DNA of 64,000 nt from Gallaecimonas kandeliae. Its GTDB lineage: Bacteria; Pseudomonadota; Gammaproteobacteria; Enterobacterales; Gallaecimonadaceae. Shown piece by piece: positions 36,135-44,280 of this stretch. The notes beneath the pieces are model-generated. The model searched no databases and was not told the origin of the DNA. It was given only the letters and a program-made list of their open reading frames with translations. Each line of letters opens with the position of its first letter. Within the stretch, counting starts at the first letter, position 1. The translations under genes were made by a program, and so were the position numbers. The stretch covers positions 3,595,501 through 3,659,500 of the forward strand of contig NZ_CP118480.1 of the NCBI RefSeq assembly GCF_030450055.1. Reading direction: 5' to 3'.

Positions 36135-36557
36135 TTGGAAAACAGGATACCTTTACCAACTGACAACATTTATAAATTCTATGCGCTTTTTGGCCTGGTT
36201 ATTTTTATCTTTAGCCTTTCATCAGTATTATATCTTAATCGGAGCACTAACGATTTCTTCTATAATACGGCACTTTCAATTGAAGCATTAGAGTCGATTA
36301 AAATCCGTACTCCAGTTCAAGAAACTGATCTTAAGTTACTGAAAAAGAAAATGGACGTTTCTCTCGACGACAAGAATTTTCTTCTACGGTGCTCCGGCGG
36401 GGTAGGTGGATTAGGGCTGCTCTTGATACTATTTGGATTCTATCGCTGGCATACCAAGGTTCAACCTTTACAAGATGAATTGACAGAACTCACAGTGCAG
36501 AAGCTGAGAAAAGATTTGGAATCTCGCCCGCCAAGAAAGGCATTCAAACGTCGTTAG
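36135..36557 (+). CDS. Two-helix membrane protein, cassette-type
   Basis: 140-residue protein with transmembrane helices at about 13-33 and 88-107 and a basic C-terminal tail (RPPRKAFKRR). The N-terminus (MENRIPLPTDNIYKFYALFG) resembles small hypothetical proteins that I associate with marine integron cassettes; this is a recollection, not a search. It begins with TTG at 36135 because no ATG is available and AGGCGG lies about 9 nt upstream. It is the last AT-rich gene before the right-hand repeats. Confidence 0.65.
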   Translation: MENRIPLPTDNIYKFYALFGLVIFIFSLSSVLYLNRSTNDFFYNTALSIEALESIKIRTPVQETDLKLLKKKMDVSLDDKNFLLRCSGGVGGLGLLLILFGFYRWHTKVQPLQDELTELTVQKLRKDLESRPPRKAFKRR

Positions 36558-36586
36558 GCAGAGAAACCGCTGTACCGCCTCCGAAT

Positions 36587-36795
36587 AACCAAGCCAGAAC
36601 GGAGCTACCCGCTCTTATGCCCGTTAAGTGCAGCGCTGAGCCGGCGGAAGTGGAGGGGCAGCTGAGACAGGGATGTCGAAGCAGGTGAGTACGCGTCGGG
36701 GCGAAGCTTGCACATGAAAGCACTGCTTTCGTGCTGCTTCGCGCGAGGTCCTGGATGGCCGAGCCGGAATGAGCCGCCAAGGACGGCTAGCCACT
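36587..36795 (-). repeat. Composite repeat, right copy C (inverted)
   Basis: Reverse-complement relative of copies A and B. On the minus strand it reads GCTCATTCCGGCTCGGCC, CGCGCGAAGCAGCA, GTACTCACCTGCTTCGAC and CCGGCGGCTCAGCGCTGC. Its left end is the 20-mer AACCAAGCCAGAACGGAGCT, repeated exactly at 37467-37486. No gene is present from 36558 to 37145. Confidence 0.75.
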
Positions 36796-36832
36796 CGGGA
36801 GTTAGTCGAAGCTAGAGGCGAAGATCAAGCGA

Positions 36833-37051
36833 CAAAATCGCCGGGAGCGATTTTGAACATCGGAGCTATGCGACGATGGCCCGTCAGGGCGAAGACCAGG
36901 ACGGTCTGAGTAAACGTGGGCGATGGTTTTGCCTGGGAGGCCCCGCCTACTTTTTCCAACACAAAATCGTCTGGAACGATTTTGAATATCGGAGCTTGCG
37001 ACGATTACCCGAAGGGCGAGGAGCAGGGATGGTCCGAGTAAAAGTAGGGCG
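36833..37051 (+). repeat. Imperfect direct repeat of a ~90-bp element
   Basis: Two copies at 36833-36922 and 36961-37051. Each starts ACAAAATCG with an inverted CGATTTT about 8 nt later, then GAA-ATCGGAGCT, TGCGACGAT, AGGGCGA and GAGTAAA-GT-GGGCG. The second copy lies inside what in copy E is an intact CTACTTTC/GAAAGTAG hairpin, so it appears nested between hairpin arms. Confidence 0.7.
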
Positions 37052-37145
37052 CGTGCAGGGGCGCCCCCCTGCATTATCAAGTGGCTGGTGGTGGAAACAC
37101 CTAGATTGTGATCCGGCAAGCCTTATAAGCCATGAGGAGCTTAAG

Positions 37146-37445
37146 TTGCCTAACAAACCGTGGGTAAAAATCTATGATGACGCCTGGGACGATTCTATCG
37201 TCGGGAATCGCGAAGGCCTGCTCGCTTTAAAACAGGTGATAGACGATGCGTTGGAAAATGAATGCGTAGAGGTCAAGGGAAGATTTGAAAGTGATTTCGG
37301 CTTGGTTGCACTGAAAAATGCGGATTGGGAGCAAATCGACCCACAAGAAGTAAAGGGAGTCATGCGCTTTATTGCTCCCGCTTTCTTGTTCGCGTGGTGT
37401 GTTGTTCTGCCAATTTACGCACTCTGGGCACTCTTCCGTAGTTGA
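37146..37445 (+). CDS. Small C-terminally anchored protein
   Basis: 99-residue protein with an acidic N-terminal part (KIYDDAWDDSIVGNREGLLALKQVIDDALENE) and one C-terminal transmembrane helix (FIAPAFLFAWCVVLPIYALWAL). No family recognised. The TTG at 37146 is preferred as start because GAGGAG lies 6 nt upstream and reading further upstream enters repeat DNA. It is AT-richer than the chromosome and sits between repeat copies D and E. Confidence 0.6.
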   Translation: MPNKPWVKIYDDAWDDSIVGNREGLLALKQVIDDALENECVEVKGRFESDFGLVALKNADWEQIDPQEVKGVMRFIAPAFLFAWCVVLPIYALWALFRS

Positions 37446-37466
37446 AAGAGGGCACCTACCCTCAAC

Positions 37467-37740
37467 AACCAAGCCAGAACGGAGCTGCCGTAGTTTCCCC
37501 CTTAAAGCCGCCGAGGTGCAGGGAGTGGGAGGTCAGCCGAGATAGGGATATCGAGGCAGGTGAGTACGTGCCGGGAGCGCGTATGAACCGGTGACCGGCA
37601 AACGACCGGAGACGAGGGTACCCGCAGGGCGGCGTCCAGGGGGTGGCTTCTTTGCCTGGGAGGCCCCGCCTACTTTCTTAGCATTAAGAAAGTAGGGCGC
37701 GTGCAGGGGCGCCCCCCTGCTTTAACAAAACCGCACTTCA
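37467..37740 (-). repeat. Composite repeat, right copy E (inverted)
   Basis: Contains the shared 20-mer AACCAAGCCAGAACGGAGCT, GGCAGGTGAGTACGTGCC and GGGAGCGCGTATGA, which are reverse complements of parts of copy B. A perfect 10-bp hairpin TACTTTCTTA-GCAT-TAAGAAAGTA (37671-37694) and a GGGGCGCCCCCC end follow. No gene is visible from 37446 to 37839. Confidence 0.75.
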
Positions 37741-37839
37741 AATAAAGCGCCGCGTTCAACAACGGCTCAATCCTATCCGCTTACCCTCAGAATACCGGAC
37801 CAAAGTTACCCATCCCTTGGAAATGGAAGCCGAATCGAC

Positions 37840-38343
37840 ATGAAGAAACTCATCACCATACTGGCCCTGCTACTCACCGCCTGCCAGGGCCAGGCGCCCA
37901 GCTTCAAGGAACTGGGCACGGTGGACTACCAACTCGAGCTCTCGCCCGACGGCTACGTGACCCTGAACCAAGGGCAATACGCAGGCCCGGCGGCGCCGGG
38001 GTCGGCGACAAAACTGAAAGTGCGGCTGGCGGACAGCTTCGCCACTGGGGATCTCGACGGTGACGGCACCCTGGATGCGGCCGCCGTGCTGGTGGCGGAG
38101 CCGGGGGGCAGCGGCAGCTTCGCCTACCTGGCGGCCGTGGTCGGCAAGGACGGCAAGCTGCACGGAGTGGCGTCCGTCTTTTTGGGGGACAGGATCAAGG
38201 TCACAGCGGTGGCCATCAAGGATGGCGTCATCTCCGTGACCTGGCTCGACAGGGCACCGGGCGAGCCCATGGCGGCGGCGCCTACCCAGGAAGTGACCAG
38301 AAACTACCGCCTGGATGGCAACCAGCTGGTGCAGGATAAATAA
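37840..38343 (+). CDS. Small lipoprotein with EF-hand-like repeat
   Basis: 167-residue lipoprotein with signal peptide and lipobox LLTAC (cysteine near residue 15). The segment GDLDGDGTLDAAAVLV resembles FG-GAP or dockerin-like calcium loops found in secreted proteins. It is a single gene after the repeat region, with normal high GC. Function unknown. Confidence 0.75.
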   Translation: MKKLITILALLLTACQGQAPSFKELGTVDYQLELSPDGYVTLNQGQYAGPAAPGSATKLKVRLADSFATGDLDGDGTLDAAAVLVAEPGGSGSFAYLAAVVGKDGKLHGVASVFLGDRIKVTAVAIKDGVISVTWLDRAPGEPMAAAPTQEVTRNYRLDGNQLVQDK

Positions 38344-38399
38344 CAAGGGGTTATCGTGATCCCCTGGCCTTCAGCACCATTAACTGCTAACCAAACGAC

Positions 38400-38939
38400 A
38401 TGAGCAAGGAACTCGCAGACCAGGACCCGCTGCTGCTACGCCGGCTGCTGCGCGCCAAGGACGGCATGGACGCCGCTCCCCAGGAAGACTGGCCCGTGCG
38501 GCGGTTGGCGGCCATCTCCCACCTCTCGGAAGCGCACTTCGCCCGCGCCTTCAAGGACGCCTTCGGGATACCGCCTCACCGTTACCTGCTGACCCGGCGC
38601 ATAGAGAAGGCCACGGCGCTGCTGCGCGACACCGAGCTGCCCATCACCGACATCGCCTTCCAGACCGGCTGGCAGAGCCTCGGCACCTTCGGGCGCATCT
38701 TCCGCGACATCAAGGGTGAGAACCCCGGCGCCTTCCGGGAGCGGGCCCAGGCCGGGGCCCAGGGGATAGGCAGTGTGCCCGGCTGCATCCTCAGCGCCGC
38801 CCACAGGCCCGATCTGAAGACAGCAGTTTCGGAGAAGCGGCGCCGCCAGGGAGAGGATAAAAATGAGGCTCAACCAAAGGAGGTGAACCATGAACCAGGG
38901 TGTACAGGTAGCGGGTCTCTACGTAAGGGACCAGGATGA
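38400..38939 (+). CDS. AraC-family transcriptional regulator, short
   Basis: 179-residue protein consisting almost only of the AraC DNA-binding domain. Two helix-turn-helix units are visible: WPVRRLAAISHLSEAHFARAFKDAFGIPPHRYLLTRRIEKA (about 26-70) and ITDIAFQTGWQSLGTFGRIFRDIKGENPGAFR (about 81-114). No ligand domain is present. The last 17 codons overlap the VOC gene by 50 nt, and the tail there (EPGCTGSGSLRKGPG) looks like read-through, so an ancestral stop may have been lost. It probably controls the following VOC and membrane-protein genes. Confidence 0.85.
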   Translation: MSKELADQDPLLLRRLLRAKDGMDAAPQEDWPVRRLAAISHLSEAHFARAFKDAFGIPPHRYLLTRRIEKATALLRDTELPITDIAFQTGWQSLGTFGRIFRDIKGENPGAFRERAQAGAQGIGSVPGCILSAAHRPDLKTAVSEKRRRQGEDKNEAQPKEVNHEPGCTGSGSLRKGPG

Positions 38940-39297
38940 AGCCCTCGACTTCTACGTGGACAAGCTCGGCTTTCGCGTCCACACCGACGTGCGCAACGGC
39001 GATTTCCGCTGGCTGACGGTACAGCATCCCGACCAGCCCTTTTTCCAGCTGGGCCTCTTTACCCCAGGCCCGCCCATGCATGACGCCGGCACGGCCCAGG
39101 CGCTGCAGGCCGCCGTGGCCAAGGGGGCCATGCCGCCCCTGGTGCTGATCGTCGAGGATTGCCGTGCCGCCTATGAACGGCTGCGCGCCGCGGGGGTGGA
39201 ATTCACCCAGGCGCCACAGGACAGGTTCGGCACCGTGGACGCCGGTTTCCGCGACCCTTCGGGGAACGGCTGGAAGATGATCCAGGCACGCCGCTGA
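38890..39297 (+). CDS. VOC (glyoxalase/bleomycin-resistance fold) protein
   Basis: 135-residue metal-dependent-fold protein. The pattern VAGLYVRDQDEALDFYVDKLGFRVHTDV at the N-terminus and RFGTVDAGFRDPSGNGWKMIQ at the C-terminus are typical of the VOC superfamily with two beta-alpha-beta-beta-beta modules. The substrate is unknown. A strong AAGGAGG precedes the ATG, located inside the AraC gene. AraC-plus-VOC pairs are common, suggesting a regulated detoxification or resistance gene. Confidence 0.85.
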   Translation: MNQGVQVAGLYVRDQDEALDFYVDKLGFRVHTDVRNGDFRWLTVQHPDQPFFQLGLFTPGPPMHDAGTAQALQAAVAKGAMPPLVLIVEDCRAAYERLRAAGVEFTQAPQDRFGTVDAGFRDPSGNGWKMIQARR

Positions 39298-39314
39298 ACC
39301 GGAGGGAAAAGACC

Positions 39315-39569
39315 ATGAGCCAGACCATGAGCAAGGGGGTCCGCCAGTTCCACCGCTGGGTGTCCATCCTCTTCACCTTGACGGTGGCCGCCAACTTCGC
39401 CGCCATGACCAGGGGCCAGCCTCCCGCCTGGATCACCTATTCGCCGCTGCTGCCGCTGGCCCTGCTGCTTTTCACCGGCCTCTACCTGTTCGCGCTGCCC
39501 TATGCCAGGCAATGGCGGAGCGGGTCAGCCAAAGAAGGTGAAATAGCCCCCAACAACCAGCGCAGCTAG
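39315..39569 (+). CDS. Small two-helix membrane protein
   Basis: 84-residue protein with two transmembrane helices (about 14-32 and 42-62) and a hydrophilic tail. It lies 17 nt after the VOC gene, with GGAGG upstream of the ATG, and is probably in the AraC-VOC operon. No function can be assigned. Confidence 0.75.
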   Translation: MSQTMSKGVRQFHRWVSILFTLTVAANFAAMTRGQPPAWITYSPLLPLALLLFTGLYLFALPYARQWRSGSAKEGEIAPNNQRS

Positions 39570-39636
39570 GCAGGTGGCCTAGGCGATGGATGTGTCGTCA
39601 GTTAGGATGTCGGCGACAACCACAGAGCCAATACCC

Positions 39637-39864
39637 ATGCCTCAGAAACAACATACCGTGCCCGTCATCTACAAGGACGGGCAAAGCACCAAGGCCATCG
39701 CCAAAGGCAACAACGTCGCCTGGATCTGCAAGTGTGACGGCCTGACCCTGCTGCTGGGCCAGGCGGGCTCAGACGCCCAGGTGACTTGCGACGCCTGTAA
39801 CAGCACCTTCCTGGTCCAGTCCCAAGAGGATGGCGAGCAGGTGCTGAAGGTGGTGGAGCTTTAA
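39637..39864 (+). CDS. Small CxC...CxxC putative zinc protein
   Basis: 75-residue protein beginning MPQKQHTVPVIYKDGQ, with WICKCDG and VTCDACNSTF, giving four cysteines for a zinc ribbon-like site. I have seen such short proteins in gammaproteobacteria but know no function. The start at 39637 is preferred over an in-frame ATG at 39586, since the upstream 17 residues are not conserved-looking; no strong ribosome site distinguishes them. Confidence 0.65.
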   Translation: MPQKQHTVPVIYKDGQSTKAIAKGNNVAWICKCDGLTLLLGQAGSDAQVTCDACNSTFLVQSQEDGEQVLKVVEL

Positions 39865-39928
39865 AGGTCACGCCCCCTGCAGATACATCAACTAGGCTGA
39901 AACTATCACCCACCAGCGGGAGCCCCTT

Positions 39929-40657
39929 ATGGCCCGCGCCTTCCCCCTTGCCTACGGCGCCCTCTGCTACCTGCTGTTCCTGGCCCTCTTCCTCTACCTG
40001 ATCGGCTTCGTCGGCAACCTGGTGCCCATGGGCATAGACGCCAAGCCCACGGCGCCGGCCTGGCCGGGGCTGGCCGTGGATCTGGGGCTGGTGGCCCTGT
40101 TCGGGCTGCAGCACAGCATCATGGCCAGGGCCTGGTACAAGGCCTGGCTGGCCAGGCTGCTGCCGGAATGGATGGAACGCAGCACCTATGTGCTGGCCAC
40201 CAACCTGGTGTTGCTGGTGCTGTACTTTTACTGGCAGCCCCTGGGGGGCGAGATCTGGACCTTCCAGAGCCCTGTGGCAAAAGCCCTGCTCTGGGGCCTG
40301 TTCGGGTTGGGCTGGCTACTGGTACTGGTGGGCAGCTTCCTTATCGACCACTGGGATCTGTTCGGCCTCAAGCAGGTCTGGTGCCAGGCCTACGGCAAGG
40401 CCTACCACCACCCCCACTTCCACACTCCCTCCCTCTACCGGCTGGTACGCCACCCCATGATGCTGGGCATGCTGCTGGCCTTCTGGGCCACCCCAGTGAT
40501 GAGCGGCGGCCACCTGCTGTTTTCCCTGGCCATGAGCGCCTATATCCTTATCGCCTTGTATTTCGAGGAAAAAGATCTGGTGCGCTACCACGGCGCCGAG
40601 TACCTGCGCTACCGCCAACAGGTGCCGAGGCTCTGTCCCTTCGGCCGGCGGCGCTGA
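39929..40657 (+). CDS. MddA/NnrU-like membrane methyltransferase
   Basis: 242-residue inner-membrane protein with about six helices. FGLQHSIMAR, ERSTYVLATNL, RLVRHPMMLGMLLAFWATP and FEEKDLVRYHGAEYLRYRQQVP match the isoprenylcysteine-methyltransferase-like family that includes methanethiol S-methyltransferase MddA (methanethiol plus SAM to dimethyl sulfide) and NnrU. The terminal EE-DL-YRRY block is the SAM-binding part. Which substrate it uses cannot be told from sequence alone. Single gene. Confidence 0.8.
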   Translation: MARAFPLAYGALCYLLFLALFLYLIGFVGNLVPMGIDAKPTAPAWPGLAVDLGLVALFGLQHSIMARAWYKAWLARLLPEWMERSTYVLATNLVLLVLYFYWQPLGGEIWTFQSPVAKALLWGLFGLGWLLVLVGSFLIDHWDLFGLKQVWCQAYGKAYHHPHFHTPSLYRLVRHPMMLGMLLAFWATPVMSGGHLLFSLAMSAYILIALYFEEKDLVRYHGAEYLRYRQQVPRLCPFGRRR

Positions 40658-40880
40658 ACCCTTCGCCCCTGGAAACCCTGCTCACTCTGCCCCATGGCCC
40701 CACCTTGTTGGGGCCACATTTTTGTACGGCAACGGCTTCCCAAACCCTGGCAAGCTGGGCACCAGTACTGACTGATGCTCAATAAAAAGGCATGAGGGAG
40801 GCCAGGCCGGCGGCGGCCTGCCCTGTCCCTGGCGCCTGTATCCGTTACCATCCCCTGCAAAAGAACAACAAGGCAACGTG

Positions 40881-43862
40881 ATGAAAAAGCTCCTGTTTCT
40901 CGGCAGCCTCCTGCTTGCAGGCTGCGGCGGCGGTGGCGGCGGCGATGCCGCCCCGGCCAAGGACCAAGCCCCCAACAGCAACCAGGCTCCGACCGCCAGC
41001 GCCCTGGCCCTGACCTACGACTGGGCCAGCCAGTCGGCGTCCGGCAACTGGCAAAGCCAGGCCAGCGACGCCGACGGCGATACCTTGACCGCCAGCGTCA
41101 GCCAGCAGGGCAGCCTCGGCAGCTTCAGCCTGGCAGGCGACCAGCTGAGCTACACCGCCAATGCCGGCACCCAGGGCGACGACCAGGGCACCCTGACCAT
41201 CAGCGACGGCCACGGCGGCAGCACCGCCATGACCGTGACCGTCAGCGGCGTCGACGGCCGTGACGGCGTCACCCGGGCCCTGGCCGCAGGCGACGCCAGC
41301 TACACCGACAGCGCCAGCCTGCTGGCCCGGATCCAGGCCACCATCACCGGCATCCAGGGCCAACAGTCGACCCTGGCCGGCACCGTCTTCGCGGCCGACG
41401 CCATCGACTATGCCCCTGGCCAGAACACCCAGATCTTCAACATCAGCGCGCCGGACAGCAGCTTCCCCCTGCTGGAGGCCAGTACCGGCCAGGTGTTGGC
41501 CCTGGCCGGCAGCCAGGGCGGCGGCCGTTACGCCGCCTTCGGCACCCCGCTGCTGGCCCGCCTGGACGGCGGCGACTTCCCGGCCCTGGTCCCCGCCACC
41601 CAGCGGCTGCTGGGCTGGCTGCTGAACGCCGACCCGGCCCAGGCCCACAGCGTGGCCCTGGCCTTCCTAGGGGGCTATGAAACTGCCAGCCGCAACTGGC
41701 TGCAGGCCCAGTTCCCCCAGTGGACCATCAAGAGTTGTAACGACGTCGCCACCCTGGCCGACTGCCTGGCCGGCAGCGAGCTGGTGGTCAGCGGCATGCA
41801 GGCCGCCGACGGCGACGCAACCACTGTGGTGGCCGCCCTCAAGGCCAGCCTGGCCAAGGGCGTGCCCCTCCTCTACCAACACTGGAGCTGGGGCAGCAAC
41901 GCCCTGTCCGACGGCACCGCCGCCCTGCTGGGGGCCAGCCTGCCCTACGCCGGCAACTGGTTTGCCAACGCCAGCGCCACCTGGAGCGACGCCCAGGCCA
42001 TGCTCGACGCCGCCCCCTGGCTGAAGGCGGAGCAGACCCTGGTCCAGCATCTGGTGGACCAGGACTTCAGCTTCGACTGGTCCGCCTGCACCAGCAGCGT
42101 CGGCACCACCAGCTGCGACCAGGTGGCGGGCCTGCACAGCGCCTTCCTGGACGGCGCCAGGGCGCTCAGGGCCGGGCTCAACCAGCTGGATCGCCAGGGC
42201 CTGGATCTGTTCAACCAGGACAGCCTGACCCTCAGCAAGCTGTTCGTGCTGCTGGGCGACAGCTACCGCCAGGGCATCCACTACCCCATGGACAAGGCCA
42301 GCACCAACATCAACAGCTTCATGGCGGCCTACCTGGCCGACCACCTGGCCTATTACCACCACAGCCATAACCCGGCCCAGCCGGATCTGGGCAACTTCAG
42401 CGACACCCTGCCCGCCAATCTGCCGCTGGTGAACCAGACCCTGAACTTCACCCTGGGCGCCGACAGCGAGTTCCGCGGCACCGGCCTCTACCTGCTGCCG
42501 GGCCAGAGCATCTCGGTGCTGCGCACCGACGGCCAGGCGGTGAGCCTCGGCCTCTTCATCAACACCCAGCGCACCGGCTCGACCCGCGAGTTCAACACCA
42601 ACGGCTACCTGCGGCCCAAGTTCCTGCAGTCCCCCACCTTCGACCTCAAGCAGGGCCAGGGCCAGACCATCACCAGCCCCTACGGCGGCCCCCTGATGGT
42701 GCAGCTGCCGGCCGGCAGCGGCCAGCTCAGCCTGCAGATCAGCGGCGCCACCCCCTACCCCTACCTCACCGACTTCAGCAAGGCGGCCGACTTCCTGGCG
42801 CAGCTCAACGATACCGCCTTGAACTGGTCCGGGATCCGCACCGACTTCGTGGAGATCAACAGCCGCCGCCACATGATGCAGGACTTCATCAACAGCAGCC
42901 GCTACCAGGGCAATGCCCAGCAGGCCCTGGACGATGTCTGGACCTACATGATCAAGGGCACCTATGACCTGGCCGGTTACCAGGGCGAGGGCCTGGCCCT
43001 GCCCGCCGCCGTCCAGGCCCGCTGCACCAGCCTGGGCTGGGACTGCACAGACCCGGTCATCCACGCCAAGCCCAAGCTGCAGCACATCAACATCGACGAG
43101 TCCGCCAACTGCGGCGCCGGCTGCTCGGGCAACCCCTATGACCAGGCCTGGACCCTGGACCCCTTCGGCTGGGGCGAGAGCCACGAGATAGGCCACAACA
43201 ACCAGCCCGCCTTGCTGCGCATCTACGGCGGCCGCTCCAGCGAGACTTCCAACAACATCTTCCCGCTGCACAAGGGCTGGCAGCGCTTCATGGACAGCGG
43301 CGAACGCATCGACAGCTGCGACCGCCAGAGCCCGGCCACCACCTATTTGTGGCTGCAGGACGCCCACAACCAGGCCGACCCCACCCAGGCCATGTACGAC
43401 AAGCTCTGGAGCCAGACCGGCATCTACGACAACGCCGGCCAGCGCCTGGACTTCTACCTGCAACTGGCCTTCCTGGCCGAAGACGTCGGCGGCCTGGACA
43501 ACGGCTGGGAGCTCTACACCCTGCTCTACCTCGAGCAGCGGCTGTTCAACCACGCCAGCCAGGACGCCGCCACCTGGACGGCCCAGAAGGACGCCCTGGG
43601 CATGGGCAGCTTCGCCACGGCCCCGAGCCTGGACGGCAACGACTTCATGGTCATGGCCGGCTCCTACCTGCTGAAAAGAGACCTGAGGCCCCTGTTCGAC
43701 GCCTGGGGTATTCGCTACAGCAGCGGCGCCGCCAGCCAGGTGGCCGCCTACGGCTACCCCGCCGCCGCCTTGGTCTTCTACAAGGCCGACAGCCAGTGCA
43801 TGGACATGAAGGGCGCCGCCAAGCTGCCCATCGACGGCAGCACGGCCTGGCCCGCTTCCTGA
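40881..43862 (+). CDS. ImpA-family secreted metalloprotease lipoprotein
   Basis: 993-residue lipoprotein with lipobox LLLAGC followed by a Gly run, then a cadherin/Ig-like domain (about 35-125; ASDADGDTLTASVSQQG, GTLTISDGHGGSTAMTVTV). The C-terminal catalytic part resembles Pseudomonas immunomodulating metalloprotease IMPa/M60-like enzymes. The zinc motif HEIGHN is at about residue 773 (WGESHEIGHNNQPA), with a downstream glutamate in GGRSSETSNN. Such enzymes cleave next to O-glycans on mucin-like proteins. ATG 40881 is used rather than the adjacent GTG 40878. A terminator follows. Confidence 0.85.
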   Translation: MKKLLFLGSLLLAGCGGGGGGDAAPAKDQAPNSNQAPTASALALTYDWASQSASGNWQSQASDADGDTLTASVSQQGSLGSFSLAGDQLSYTANAGTQGDDQGTLTISDGHGGSTAMTVTVSGVDGRDGVTRALAAGDASYTDSASLLARIQATITGIQGQQSTLAGTVFAADAIDYAPGQNTQIFNISAPDSSFPLLEASTGQVLALAGSQGGGRYAAFGTPLLARLDGGDFPALVPATQRLLGWLLNADPAQAHSVALAFLGGYETASRNWLQAQFPQWTIKSCNDVATLADCLAGSELVVSGMQAADGDATTVVAALKASLAKGVPLLYQHWSWGSNALSDGTAALLGASLPYAGNWFANASATWSDAQAMLDAAPWLKAEQTLVQHLVDQDFSFDWSACTSSVGTTSCDQVAGLHSAFLDGARALRAGLNQLDRQGLDLFNQDSLTLSKLFVLLGDSYRQGIHYPMDKASTNINSFMAAYLADHLAYYHHSHNPAQPDLGNFSDTLPANLPLVNQTLNFTLGADSEFRGTGLYLLPGQSISVLRTDGQAVSLGLFINTQRTGSTREFNTNGYLRPKFLQSPTFDLKQGQGQTITSPYGGPLMVQLPAGSGQLSLQISGATPYPYLTDFSKAADFLAQLNDTALNWSGIRTDFVEINSRRHMMQDFINSSRYQGNAQQALDDVWTYMIKGTYDLAGYQGEGLALPAAVQARCTSLGWDCTDPVIHAKPKLQHINIDESANCGAGCSGNPYDQAWTLDPFGWGESHEIGHNNQPALLRIYGGRSSETSNNIFPLHKGWQRFMDSGERIDSCDRQSPATTYLWLQDAHNQADPTQAMYDKLWSQTGIYDNAGQRLDFYLQLAFLAEDVGGLDNGWELYTLLYLEQRLFNHASQDAATWTAQKDALGMGSFATAPSLDGNDFMVMAGSYLLKRDLRPLFDAWGIRYSSGAASQVAAYGYPAAALVFYKADSQCMDMKGAAKLPIDGSTAWPAS

Positions 43863-43865
43863 CCC

Positions 43866-43893
43866 CAAAAAAGCCCTCGCCAGAGGGCTTTTT
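43866..43893 (+). terminator. Terminator after the ImpA-type gene
   Basis: AGCCCTC-GCCA-GAGGGCT perfect stem with A6 before and T5 after, just past the stop codon. Confidence 0.88.
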
Positions 43894-44009
43894 CTTATCG
43901 GCGCGGCGGCGGCTTGGCTTGGGTTTCGGCAGGCATCCCTTTAGAGTGGCCGGGACCAAGTCGTGAAGCGGGCCGGCCACCAAGACCGGCCAATAAGGGG
44001 AACCAGGGC

Positions 44010-44246
44010 ATGAGCAAGATCCAATTCGACGCCGCCGAAAAGGCAGAACTGGTGCAGGCCATACAGCGTTACTTCGAGCGAGAGCTGGACCAGGATCTGG
44101 GCCAGTTCGACGCCGAATTCCTGCTGGATTTCTTTGCCGAAAAAATCGGGCCCCGCTTCTACAACCAGGCCCTCAAGGATGCCCAGGGCGCCGTCATGGC
44201 CCGCCTGGACACCCTCTCCGACGACCTCTACGCCCTGGAAAAATGA
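44010..44246 (+). CDS. DUF2164-family protein
   Basis: 78-residue protein matching DUF2164 throughout: IQRYFERELDQDLGQFDAEFLLDFFAEKIGPRFYNQALKDAQGAVMARLDTLSDDLYALEK. Function is not known. The start at 44010 gives the family length; a CAGGG lies upstream. Closed by a bidirectional terminator. Confidence 0.88.
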   Translation: MSKIQFDAAEKAELVQAIQRYFERELDQDLGQFDAEFLLDFFAEKIGPRFYNQALKDAQGAVMARLDTLSDDLYALEK

Positions 44247-44251
44247 GGCAT

Positions 44252-44277
44252 GAAAAAGCCGCCCTGGGGCGGCTTTG
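44252..44277. terminator. Bidirectional terminator, DUF2164 / glutaredoxin-like gene
   Basis: AGCCGCC-CTGG-GGCGGCT stem with A5 on the left and TTT on the right, between two convergent genes. Confidence 0.8.
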
Positions 44278-44280
44278 TGG

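Noticed and set aside
32640-36560. Prophage or conjugative element
   Set aside because: No integrase, capsid, tail, replication, relaxase or mating gene; only small unrelated genes with their own spacers.
36876-37145. 90-codon N-terminal extension of the small anchored protein at 37146
   Set aside because: The extension is translated repeat DNA; a GAGGAG directly before the TTG at 37146 marks a better start.
31171-37840. Insertion sequence
   Set aside because: Inverted repeats are present, but no transposase-like frame and no DDE or HUH motif could be found in the region.
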